A stretch of 64,000 nucleotides of DNA from an uncultured bacterium (GTDB lineage: Bacteria > Actinomycetota > Coriobacteriia > Coriobacteriales > Coriobacteriaceae): positions 16,824 through 80,823 of the forward strand of contig CAJMMD010000006.1 of NCBI GenBank assembly GCA_905214465.1, read 5' to 3'. How positions within the stretch are numbered: position 1 is the stretch's first letter; each line of letters opens with the position of its first letter. The notes beneath the pieces were generated by a model that did no database searches, was not told the DNA's origin, and saw only the letters and a list, made by a program, of their open reading frames with translations. Position numbers and translations under genes: made by a program. Of the stretch, positions 26,013 through 33,729 are shown piece after piece.

Positions 26013-27741
26013 CTCCCTTCATCTGCGACTCCGCGATAGCGCGGTACACCTCGCAAGTTTCCATAAGCTCGTCATGCGCGCCCAGGCCCACGACCTCGCC
26101 GTCCTTGAGCACCACGATCTGGTCGGCATGCAAGATCGTCGAGATGCGCTGCGCGATGATGAGCACCGCAGCGTCGCGCGTCTCCTCCTGCAGCGCATGG
26201 CGCAGCGCCGCATCGGTCTTAAAGTCCAAGGCCGAAAAACTGTCATCGAAGATATACAGATCGGCATGCTTCATGAGGGCGCGGGCAATGGCCAGGCGCT
26301 GGCGCTGACCGCCCGAAAAGTTCGTGCCACCCTGCGCCACCGGGGTATCGAGCCCCTGCGGCTGATCGAGCACAAAGGTGCTCTGGGCAACCTGGAGCGC
26401 GTGGAGCATATCGGCCTCGGTCGCGTCTTCGTTGCCAAAGCGCAAATTGCTTGCCACGGTGCCCGAGAACAGCCATGCCTTCTGCGGGACGTAGGCAATG
26501 CGCCCGCGAATCTCGTCTTGCGAAAGCTCGCACAGGTCGACGCCGTCCAGGCGAATGGCACCCTTGGTGGCATCGTGAAAACGCAGCAGAAGCTTTGCCA
26601 CCGTCGACTTGCCCGAGCCCGTCGAGCCCACAATCGCGGTCGTCTGACCGCGACGACAGGCAAAGCTCAGGTCGCACAGGGTGTCCTCATCGGCATCGTC
26701 AAAACGAAACGACATGTGATCGAACTCAGCGACCGCATCCGCATCGCCCCCGGAGGCAGGCGCCCCGTCACCCAGCGTACGCTCGCCGTCCACGATGCTC
26801 GGCTCAATCTCCAACACCTGCTGCGCACGGTTCAGGCACGCCGCGGCGCGCGGCAGCGTCAGCACTACCATCTGCGCCATCATCACAAAGAACAGGATCA
26901 GGAGCGCATATTCCAGCACCGCGGAGATGCTCGCAATCTGCATTGCATGGGCGCCAACGCGGTTGCCGCCCACCCACAGCACCGCCACCTCGGCAATGTT
27001 CATCAAAAAGAAGGTAGAGCTATCAAGGCCCACAAACAGGTGGTTGACCTTAATGGCGTTGTCCGCGTAATCGCTAAACACCTCGTCCAGGCGCTGCTCC
27101 TCGTGAAGCTCTTTATTAAAAGCGCGGATGACGCGAACGCCCACGATGTTCTCGCGCAGCACCACGTTCATGCGGTCGATAAAGCTCTGCAGGCGCATAA
27201 AAATTGGCGCGGCGTTAGCCACGGTAAAGACTGCCGCCACCAGCACGATCGCAACCACCACGCCCAGCAGCGTACCCATGGCGGGATCGATGAGCCACGC
27301 AAAAATGATGCCCGCGACGGCCAAGAACGGCACCGGCAGCACCAGCTGGATCGTCTGCAGGATGGCCTGCTGAACCACATTGATGTCGTTGAGCGAGCGC
27401 GTGATCATCGAACCCGTGCCAAAGCGCTCAAAGTCACTGGCAGACAGCTCGAGCGACTTGTCGTAGACGGCATTGCGGATATCGCAGGCCACGTTGGCGG
27501 CCAGGCGCGCCGAAAGATAGCAGCCCAACACCGCGCCGCCGCTGGCCATGCCGGTCGCGATAAGCATGTAGAGACCGTTGCGCAAAATGTAGTCGACATC
27601 GCCCGTGGTGATGCCGGTGTTGACCATGTTCGCCAACATCGTGGGTACCAGCAGTGTGCCAACGTTGTCGATTAGCAGCACCAACAACGTCACCGCGACA
27701 AGCCTGCGATACGGCTTCATAAACCTCATTAAGAGTCGCAC
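26005..27741 (-). CDS. ABC exporter half-transporter, subunit with degenerate ATPase site
   Basis: 578 residues. The GTG at 27741 is chosen because GAGG lies 7 bases upstream; an ATG at 27729 forming TAATG with the marR stop is the alternative. Membrane domain about 1-310, Walker A GSTGSGKST near 375, intact signature FSGGQ near 477. Walker B is YIFDDSFSALD (catalytic Glu replaced by Asp) and the switch His is Gln (IIAQRIST near 532). These are the same two losses as in the other exporter pair, the usual mark of the non-catalytic partner. It overlaps marR by 13 bases and its partner by 8. Confidence 0.92.
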   Translation of the reverse strand: MRLLMRFMKPYRRLVAVTLLVLLIDNVGTLLVPTMLANMVNTGITTGDVDYILRNGLYMLIATGMASGGAVLGCYLSARLAANVACDIRNAVYDKSLELSASDFERFGTGSMITRSLNDINVVQQAILQTIQLVLPVPFLAVAGIIFAWLIDPAMGTLLGVVVAIVLVAAVFTVANAAPIFMRLQSFIDRMNVVLRENIVGVRVIRAFNKELHEEQRLDEVFSDYADNAIKVNHLFVGLDSSTFFLMNIAEVAVLWVGGNRVGAHAMQIASISAVLEYALLILFFVMMAQMVVLTLPRAAACLNRAQQVLEIEPSIVDGERTLGDGAPASGGDADAVAEFDHMSFRFDDADEDTLCDLSFACRRGQTTAIVGSTGSGKSTVAKLLLRFHDATKGAIRLDGVDLCELSQDEIRGRIAYVPQKAWLFSGTVASNLRFGNEDATEADMLHALQVAQSTFVLDQPQGLDTPVAQGGTNFSGGQRQRLAIARALMKHADLYIFDDSFSALDFKTDAALRHALQEETRDAAVLIIAQRISTILHADQIVVLKDGEVVGLGAHDELMETCEVYRAIAESQMKGGE

Positions 27742-28229
27742 GACTCCCCCTCACCTTGATTCTCGGCCTGGCTCTCGGCAGCGATATGCTGTTTAAAGGC
27801 ATCGCACTCATCGCCGAGCGCATGGGAAAATTTTCCGATTAGGCGCATGATTTCGCGTTGCTCGCACGGCTCAAGCGTGCCAAAGGCTCGCTGCTCGGCC
27901 TTGAGTGCCGGCAGCGCATAACGCTCGGCAAACCGCATGCCCGCTTCGGTCAAACGCACAACCTTGTTCTTACGGCTGCCCTCGGCAAACTCCAACGTTG
28001 CAAAGTCCCGCGCCGTCAAGGTTTTAATGGCCGAGTTGATGGTCTGCTTGCTGTAGAACCATTCGCTCGTCAGGCGGCTTACGGCAATACTGCCGCCCGC
28101 CGTGCTGGTATCGACGAGCATCCAGTAAGCGCAGTCCGAAAGACCGCAGGCGCGCGAGAACTCCGAATAGATATGGTCGAGTCCATTGAGCAACCGGTCG
28201 AAGTCGACCAGCGTAACCGCACTATTCAT
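27729..28229 (-). CDS. MarR-family regulator of the exporter operon
   Basis: 166 residues. A winged helix-turn-helix of MarR type spans about 40-110: SRLTSEWFYSKQTINSAIKTL is the recognition region and LEFAEGSRKNKVVRLTEAGM the wing. The C-terminus is acidic (AENQGEGESCDS). It is the first gene of the operon, overlapping the first exporter subunit. Two copies of GTCCGAGTTTTGAC in its promoter indicate self-control: when ligand is absent it should block the operon. Ligand unknown. Confidence 0.9.
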   Translation of the reverse strand: MNSAVTLVDFDRLLNGLDHIYSEFSRACGLSDCAYWMLVDTSTAGGSIAVSRLTSEWFYSKQTINSAIKTLTARDFATLEFAEGSRKNKVVRLTEAGMRFAERYALPALKAEQRAFGTLEPCEQREIMRLIGKFSHALGDECDAFKQHIAAESQAENQGEGESCDS

Positions 28230-28247
28230 CTATCCCACCATTCGATT

Positions 28248-28304
28248 GTCCGAGTTTTGACCAATTTACATCTCTACATTAGTCCGAGTTTTGACTATCG
28301 TCAA
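28248..28304 (-). promoter_or_regulatory. Promoter and two operator copies of the marR-exporter operon
   Basis: On the minus strand -35 TTGACG (28304-28299), 17-base spacer, -10 TAATGT (28281-28276). The plus-strand motif GTCCGAGTTTTGAC occurs at 28282-28295, filling the spacer, and again at 28248-28261, just downstream of the expected start point. The two exact copies are 34 bases apart, about three helix turns. Confidence 0.8.
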
Positions 28305-28346
28305 TAAGCTCGTTATATATGGTCAGCTCTACATAGGCATGTCGAC

Positions 28347-28382
28347 AAAAAAGACCGCCGGCGCGGGGGCGGCGCCGGCGGT
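28347..28382 (-). terminator. Terminator of the 96-residue orphan gene
   Basis: Perfect stem ACCGCCGGCGC/GCGCCGGCGGT with a 7-base loop, followed on the minus strand by CTTTTTTG. Confidence 0.9.
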
Positions 28383-28408
28383 TGCGAGAGAATATCGATT
28401 GTTGGCTG

Positions 28409-28699
28409 TTACGCAGCGACGGCCTCGTAGACTGTGGCGCCCGAGAAGCTGTCGTGCAGGCTCTTGCCACAGATCCACGGCAGTTCGACGACCTCGCAGA
28501 CCGTGTTGACCAGCTCGGAGCAGTCGGTAAAGTGGCCCTTATCGTTGAGGGCCTCGCAATCCTGAACACGCCAATAGCCATCGGTGTGCGTGATGTAGTA
28601 CTCGTGATCGTTGATCGACACGAAAGCGCGCGTCTTGGAACGCAGCAGCTTCAGAAATCCTTCGAAGTCGGTCTCGACGACATCTCCAGCCTGGAACAT
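28409..28699 (-). CDS. Conserved-looking small protein of unknown function
   Basis: 96 residues with a very strong ribosome site (AGGAGG 7 bases before ATG 28699) and its own terminator, so it is certainly a gene. The protein begins MFQAGDVVETDFEGFLKLLR and has FVSINDHEYYITHTDGYWRV, three cysteines (DCEAL, DCSELVN, VCEVVELPWICG) and no membrane helix or signal peptide. It is acidic (many Asp/Glu). I do not recognise the family. It looks like a small cytoplasmic alpha/beta protein. It lies between the MarR operon and a divergent nitroreductase gene, but with no shared regulation visible. Confidence 0.85.
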   Translation of the reverse strand: MFQAGDVVETDFEGFLKLLRSKTRAFVSINDHEYYITHTDGYWRVQDCEALNDKGHFTDCSELVNTVCEVVELPWICGKSLHDSFSGATVYEAVAA

Positions 28700-28990
28700 G
28701 ATGTTACCTCCTGGCCCGGCGCCACCATGGCGCGCTGATAAACGTTGGTACTCCTTTAGTAAAACCTTTATCAGAGCTTATGCGCGCATCATTTAGGCAA
28801 GTGGTAAAAAACCGCAGGGTAGACGGGATAAAACGTTTAATCATCCCACCGGTTTGTCACATTCTGGCTGAAGTTTTATGCAAACCAACTTTTCCACTTG
28901 GTAGCTTGCATTGTTTGAGGCCGACGGCGCGATTACGGTTTTGGTTCGGCGGGTAAGAACGAGGCATCTAAACCAACGTCAGGAGGACAC
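28700..28990. other. Divergent promoter region between orphan gene and nitroreductase
   Basis: 291 bases without a gene; should hold promoters for both directions. A partial palindrome ACGGGATAAAACG/TTTAATCATCCCACCGGT near 28829-28855 could be a regulator site. No firm -35/-10 pair. Confidence 0.45.
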
Positions 28991-29518
28991 ATGGAGACCA
29001 TCGAAGCGCTCATCCATCGCCGCAGCTGCCGTAACTACAGCGATCGCCCCGTCGAGGCAGAAAAGCTCGCACGCATTATCGAGGCAGGCCAGTACGCGCC
29101 CAGCGGCATGGGACGTCAGCCGGTCACGTTCGTCGCCGTTACCGACCCCGCAACCGTCGAGCGCCTCTCGCAGCTCAACGCCCAAGTTATGGGCAGCGAG
29201 GGAGATCCCTTCTACGGCGCCAAAACCGTTGTGGTGGTGCTCGTCGACCGCAGTGTGCCCACACACCTGGAAGACGGCTCGCTCGCCATGGGCAACCTGC
29301 TCAACGCAGCCTATGCGCTGGGCGTCGATTCGTGTTGGATCCACCGCGCGCACGAGGTCTTTGACTCACCCGAGGGACTGGAACTGCTGGCCAAGTGGGG
29401 TCTACCCACCGACGGAAGTCTGCGCGGTGTGGGCAACTGCATTCTGGGCTACGCCGAGGACGCACTCCCCGGGGCCAAACCCCGCCGCGACAACGTGGTG
29501 TATGTTCCGCCGTTCTAA
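28991..29518 (+). CDS. Nitroreductase family protein
   Basis: 175 residues; CAGGAGGACAC before the ATG is a near-ideal ribosome site. METIEALIHRRSCRNYSDRP with the Arg-Arg-Ser-x-Arg motif binds FMN phosphate; IIEAGQYAPSGMGRQP and LAMGNLLNAAYALGVDSCWI are the other family blocks, and the C-terminal ILGYAEDALPGAKPRR closes the FMN site. Length is typical of short NfsA/NfnB-type enzymes. They reduce nitroaromatics, quinones or related compounds with NAD(P)H; the natural substrate is unknown. Single gene. Confidence 0.93.
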   Translation: METIEALIHRRSCRNYSDRPVEAEKLARIIEAGQYAPSGMGRQPVTFVAVTDPATVERLSQLNAQVMGSEGDPFYGAKTVVVVLVDRSVPTHLEDGSLAMGNLLNAAYALGVDSCWIHRAHEVFDSPEGLELLAKWGLPTDGSLRGVGNCILGYAEDALPGAKPRRDNVVYVPPF

Positions 29519-29541
29519 CGAACGGCGGACCCGCTCGCAAC

Positions 29542-30117
29542 TTATCTTGCCGATGGAGTTGTCGTCGTTTCGTTCGTGTGAGTCGTTTCGGCTTCGCTGC
29601 CTTGTTCGTCCTCGTCCTTTTGCGCATCGGCGATGGTGGAGGCCGCCGCAACGATGCCGCGCTGGGGCGCGACGCCCATCTGGGTCTGAGCGCCCTCGAC
29701 AACTTCTGTGCCTGCATGCGCGAGCTCGGGCGATTTAAACACTGCGTCCAAGTTGGCGCCACCGCCGGCGTAGCCAAGCGCAGCGAGTGCGATGACGATC
29801 ACCGCAACGACGGCCGCGATCGGCACATAACGATGCCAACCAGCAGGATTGAGCCCACTGCGGCGAGCCGCCCCGCGGCTGATGTAACCAAGCGTGCCGT
29901 CGTGCTTGAGCTTTGAGCCCACCACGCGTTTGCGGCCCCACAGCGACGACTCGGCCTGCATGGCCAAGCGAGCGCTTGCCGAAGGATAACCGTATTTAGT
30001 GCGCTTGAACGAGCCATCAAACCCCGAGGCGTGTTTGCCCCACGTCACCGATATCGTGCGTCGGTTGACCGGCGCGGCGCTCCGCCTTCTGCGGCTCGGT
30101 TTTGAAGTCTCAGCCAT
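29542..30117 (-). CDS. Uncharacterised single-pass membrane protein
   Basis: 191 residues from ATG 30117 (GAGGG close upstream; a longer frame to 30171 has none). The N-terminal 95 residues are strongly basic (SKPSRRRRSAAPVNRRTISV) with a 'KRTKYGYPSASARLAMQAES' stretch, then one membrane helix near 106-127 (YVPIAAVVAVIVIALAALGY) and an acidic, Thr/Glu-rich outer tail (EDEQGSEAETTHTNE). No family recognised. Topology suggests a cytoplasmic basic domain and an exposed acidic tail. It follows the regulator gene on the same strand with an 84-base gap and may be co-transcribed. Confidence 0.75.
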   Translation of the reverse strand: MAETSKPSRRRRSAAPVNRRTISVTWGKHASGFDGSFKRTKYGYPSASARLAMQAESSLWGRKRVVGSKLKHDGTLGYISRGAARRSGLNPAGWHRYVPIAAVVAVIVIALAALGYAGGGANLDAVFKSPELAHAGTEVVEGAQTQMGVAPQRGIVAAASTIADAQKDEDEQGSEAETTHTNETTTTPSAR

Positions 30118-30201
30118 ATGCCCTCGCACGCCGTAACCAAATCGAAACAATAACGCTTTGGACTGTAGCACACGCGTCGCGCGCGGTCACGGGCGCCTCG
30201 C

Positions 30202-31419
30202 TCAACGGTCATCGTCCTTCAGCAAGCGCCACAGCGTTGTGCGGCTTATGCCCAGCACCTCCGCCGCACGGGTTCGGTTGCCGTGGAGGTGGCCTACAAC
30301 CAGATGCGCGATATCTCGCTCGGTATCGGCCAGCGGTCGCAGGATATACAGGTCACTTTCGAGCGTCGGGGCGCCAAAGGTTGCGGTCTTAATCACGTCC
30401 TCTTGGGCGAGTACTTCCTCCGCCACAGCGCGGTCCACCGTGCCCGCCCCCACCAATATATACAGTCGTTCCGAGACCTCGCGGAGCTGCAGATAATTGC
30501 GCGGCCAGCGGTAAGCATCGAGCGTCTTCGTCGCCGCGGCAGACAGCGTGGGCGCTGCTGTCCCAAATGCATCAGCGAGATATTCCAAATAGCACGCGAC
30601 CTTCGTCGACGCGGCTCCCTGCTCGGCGATTGCCGGCGCCACGCTCACCGCACAGGCGAAGCGCTCGGTCACAAAAGCAGCCTGATCGCTTTCGCTGCCG
30701 CCCGGCATGTCATTCGCCGTCAGCACCACATGGCAGCGCGTCGCCAACGCGGTGTCGGCCATCGTGGAGACCAGCTCGCGAAGGCGCTGAGGGCCAACCG
30801 CATTCCAGCCCTCAATGCAAAGGGTCAGCCCCGTTTGGAACAGCGGCGATTCGGCGCTTTTGAGCACATGGCGCCAACCGCGCTCGGTGAGCTCATCGAG
30901 CGTGACGGAAACAAAGGGCTGATCGGCAAAAGGACCGTCCAGATAGAGGCGCTTGGCGATCTCAACCTGACCCGCTCCCAGCTCACCCTCGAGCATAAGG
31001 GGTACACCGCGCGCGTAACTCTCTGCAACCGGCGCAGCCACCGAGGCCGCCCCCTCAACGATGCCGTACGCGCTCGATTCGTAGCGGGCCTCAACTTCGT
31101 CGGCGTTGAGCCACTCGATGCCCGCATGCGCCGCGGCACCGCGCACCTCGCGGACCACGACGACCCAAAGGCCCCCGCCCTCTTTGTCGGTGGGGCGAAC
31201 GGTCAGGCTCAAGCGCGTACCCGCACGCCCCATAACCAGACGCGCGCCATCTCCTATACGGTCGAGGCGTTCGGCAACAAAAGCCGCCACATCCCGCTCA
31301 AGCGCCGCGTCATTCATGGTCGAGATCGCGACGTCCCCACGCGCATCGATTGCCAATGCCGAGGCCCCGGCAGCAGCCAGGGCCTCGGTCAAGATGTTCA
31401 GCTTGGCATCGCTATCCAT
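30202..31419 (-). CDS. Fis-type regulator with degenerate sigma-54-activator-like core
   Basis: 405 residues from ATG 31419 (AGGGG 7 bases upstream). Residues about 1-110 form a sensor-like domain. A central region (about 120-345) resembles the AAA+ module of sigma-54 activators, but the Walker A position reads LEGELGAGQVEIAKRLY, lacking the Lys, and no GAFTGA loop is seen. The C-terminal 45 residues (DIAHLVVGHLHGNRTRAAEV then LGISRTTLWRLLKD) are a clear Fis-type helix-turn-helix. The protein can probably bind DNA but not drive sigma-54 open-complex formation. It lies 266 bases after the YeiH gene on the same strand. Target genes unknown. Confidence 0.75.
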   Translation of the reverse strand: MDSDAKLNILTEALAAAGASALAIDARGDVAISTMNDAALERDVAAFVAERLDRIGDGARLVMGRAGTRLSLTVRPTDKEGGGLWVVVVREVRGAAAHAGIEWLNADEVEARYESSAYGIVEGAASVAAPVAESYARGVPLMLEGELGAGQVEIAKRLYLDGPFADQPFVSVTLDELTERGWRHVLKSAESPLFQTGLTLCIEGWNAVGPQRLRELVSTMADTALATRCHVVLTANDMPGGSESDQAAFVTERFACAVSVAPAIAEQGAASTKVACYLEYLADAFGTAAPTLSAAATKTLDAYRWPRNYLQLREVSERLYILVGAGTVDRAVAEEVLAQEDVIKTATFGAPTLESDLYILRPLADTERDIAHLVVGHLHGNRTRAAEVLGISRTTLWRLLKDDDR

Positions 31420-31685
31420 GATTTGCCCCTGTCCGCGGCGACATGCAGCCGCCGACGGTCGCACGACCGAGTGTTTCAAAATTGAACGATATTGCCCACC
31501 AAACACTATAGGGCAGAAAGCGCCGTCCTGCGAGTATAGGTGTTGCCCCGCATCGCCATCCTGGCGGGGCGATAAGAGCTCTTCGGGACTTATAAACCTG
31601 CGGACAAGCCATACCCGCAAGAGCTCCTATCGCTCCACCGTGAGAATGCGCTCACCAGCACGTAGCACGCAAATAAGCTACTTCT

Positions 31686-32720
31686 CTACCAGATTCCCAG
31701 CACGTGCTGCATTCCCAAACTCATGCACGCAATGCCAATCCAGCAGCAAAAGCCCAGCGCGATGGGCTTGCCGCCCTTTTTGACCAGCTCGACGATATCG
31801 GTATTAAAACCAATAGCCGCCATGGCCATCACGATAAAGAACTTCGACAGCTCCTTGATGGGCGCCGTAAAGGACGCGGGAAGCTGAAACACCGTAGTGA
31901 TCACGCTCGCCAGCACAAAGAACAGCACAAACATGGGAAACGCGCGTTTGAGGGAGAACGTGCTTTTGGCGTCGCCGCCGGCCTTGCGCGCCAGATGCAT
32001 CTGCCAGCAAGCAAGCGCCAGCGTGATGGGAATGATGGCCAGCGTCCTGGTGAGCTTGACCACCGTGGCGCTCTCGAGCACATTGGCGCCGGGATGCATG
32101 CTGTCCCAGGCGCTCGCCGCAGCCGTTACGGACGAGGTGTCGTTGATGGCGGTGCCGGCAAACAGGCCAAAGCCCTCGTTGGTCAGCCCGAGCATGCCGC
32201 CGAGCGTTGGAAACACGAGCGCCGCGATAACGTTAAACAGGAAGATGACCGAAATGGCCTGGGCAATCTCGCGATCGTCGGCGTCGATGACGGGTGCGGT
32301 CGCGGCGATAGCAGAACCGCCGCAAATCGACGAACCCACACCCACAAGCGTCGCGATCTTACCCGGAACGTTCATAACGCGGCAGAGCACAAAGGCGATG
32401 ACAAGCGAGGTCGAGATTGTCGCCACGATAATCGGTAGCGACTGGGCGCCCTTGGACAGAATCTGGGAGAGGTTCATGCCAAAGCCAAGCAGGATAACCG
32501 CGTACTGCAAGACTTTTTTGGACGTATAGGTGACGCCGGCGGCGAGCCGTTCGCGACGATTCTTGGGAAAGACGAGCGCCAGGACCATGCCAAAGAGGAT
32601 GGCAAATACCGGACCGCCGACCACCTCAATTTGTTTGCCGAGCAACGTCGCGGGAATGGCGATGATCAGGCAGAACAAAACGCCTTTCCAGCGCTCGCGT
32701 ACGATATTTGCCAGTTGCAT
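31686..32720 (-). CDS. YeiH/UPF0324 family transporter (putative sulfate exporter)
   Basis: 344 residues, AGAAGGAA before the ATG. About ten hydrophobic helices; family blocks LLGFGMNLSQI, GVGSSICGGSAIAATAPVID and FGLFAGTAINDTSSVTAAAS are clear, as is the C-terminal FFIVMAMAAIGFNTDI. The family is annotated as sulfate or small-anion exporter, without firm biochemical proof. A GntR regulator is divergent, 163 bases away, and is a likely controller. Confidence 0.92.
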   Translation of the reverse strand: MQLANIVRERWKGVLFCLIIAIPATLLGKQIEVVGGPVFAILFGMVLALVFPKNRRERLAAGVTYTSKKVLQYAVILLGFGMNLSQILSKGAQSLPIIVATISTSLVIAFVLCRVMNVPGKIATLVGVGSSICGGSAIAATAPVIDADDREIAQAISVIFLFNVIAALVFPTLGGMLGLTNEGFGLFAGTAINDTSSVTAAASAWDSMHPGANVLESATVVKLTRTLAIIPITLALACWQMHLARKAGGDAKSTFSLKRAFPMFVLFFVLASVITTVFQLPASFTAPIKELSKFFIVMAMAAIGFNTDIVELVKKGGKPIALGFCCWIGIACMSLGMQHVLGIW

Positions 32721-32883
32721 ATGGGATTCCTTCTTTCTATTTCACGTTTTCGACGGCTTATGATACGGCAACATTGAGCGCAGCCTTGCGCAAACACAGA
32801 CTAAGATGCCGCAATAGTTCTCAGGCAACAGCCGAATTACCCACCGTGGAGAGCTGATTCGCGGCATAATTAACAACTGACAT

Positions 32884-33615
32884 ATGAGTTTGATAGAACA
32901 GTTGCGAGGCGCTATGGAAGAATCGATGCACGTCGGCGAGCAGGAAACGAGCCTACAGGACCAGTCCTACCACACCATTCGACGCAAAATCGTCTACCTG
33001 GACTACAAGCCGGGCGAAAAGCTGGGCGTCAAGCAACTTTGCGACGACCTGGATATGGGGCGTACCCCTGTGCGCGAGGCTTTGGTTCGCTTGGCGCAGG
33101 AAGGCCTGGTGCGCACCGTGCCCCAGAGCGGTACCTACGTCTCACCCATCAACCTCACCCTTGCCGAGAGTGCCTGTTACATCCGCGAGCATCTGGAAAA
33201 GCAGGTGATTGTGGAGTGCTGTGCGCGCGCCACGTCGGCCGGCATCGAGCAGCTCGACCGCGCCATCGCGCTGCAGGAAAAGGCCATGGCCGAAGAGGAT
33301 CGCATCGGCTTCTTTTTGAGCGACAACCTCATGCATCACATGATTTTTAGCATCGCATGTCGCAGCACCGTGTGGTCGTGGCTCGAGGAGACCAATGCCG
33401 ACCTGGAGCGCTTCCGCTGGCTGCGCGCCGCCACGCAGGTTCTCGACAATCAGGACATCGTGAACGAGCACAAGCAGATTCGCCGCGCTATCGCCGGTCG
33501 CGACCCCATCGAAGCGAGCTTTTTGGTCAGCAAGCACCTGCACATGATGTTCCGCAACCAGACCGAGGTTCTGGACCAGTTCCCCGAGTACTTCGAGACC
33601 AGCAAACTCCGCTAA
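32884..33615 (+). CDS. GntR (FadR-type) transcriptional regulator
   Basis: 243 residues. The winged helix (about 25-95) has YHTIRRKIVYLDYKPGEKLG and MGRTPVREALVRLAQEGLVR, the typical FadR/GntR recognition block, followed by the wing VPQSGTYVSPI. The C-terminal domain is all-helical (FCD type) with HHMIF and HKQIRRAI carrying the metal-binding histidines. It is divergent from the YeiH transporter gene and probably regulates it. The stop codon overlaps a palindrome at 33614-33650. Confidence 0.9.
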   Translation: MSLIEQLRGAMEESMHVGEQETSLQDQSYHTIRRKIVYLDYKPGEKLGVKQLCDDLDMGRTPVREALVRLAQEGLVRTVPQSGTYVSPINLTLAESACYIREHLEKQVIVECCARATSAGIEQLDRAIALQEKAMAEEDRIGFFLSDNLMHHMIFSIACRSTVWSWLEETNADLERFRWLRAATQVLDNQDIVNEHKQIRRAIAGRDPIEASFLVSKHLHMMFRNQTEVLDQFPEYFETSKLR

Positions 33616-33650
33616 CCTGCCAAAAAGGGACAGGTTCATTTTGGCAGGTT
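33614..33650. repeat. GGGACA-loop hairpin, copy 1
   Basis: Perfect 12-bp stem AACCTGCCAAAA/TTTTGGCAGGTT with 13-base loop AGGGACAGGTTCA. It starts inside the stop codon of the GntR gene. Confidence 0.75.
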
Positions 33651-33666
33651 TTATCTGGTCAAATGC

Positions 33667-33706
33667 AAAAAAGGCTCGGCTCCGTCTTGATGCGGAGCCG
33701 AGCCTT
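33667..33706 (-). terminator. Terminator of glmS
   Basis: Perfect 14-bp stem AAGGCTCGGCTCCG/CGGAGCCGAGCCTT, 8-base loop, followed on the minus strand by six T. Confidence 0.92.
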
Positions 33707-33729
33707 AGCCGCTAGAACGGCGGAACCAA

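Noticed and set aside
28248..28295. Two 14-bp direct repeats considered as a CRISPR remnant
   Set aside because: Only two copies, too short for CRISPR repeats, and placed exactly on a promoter next to a MarR gene. Operator is the better reading.
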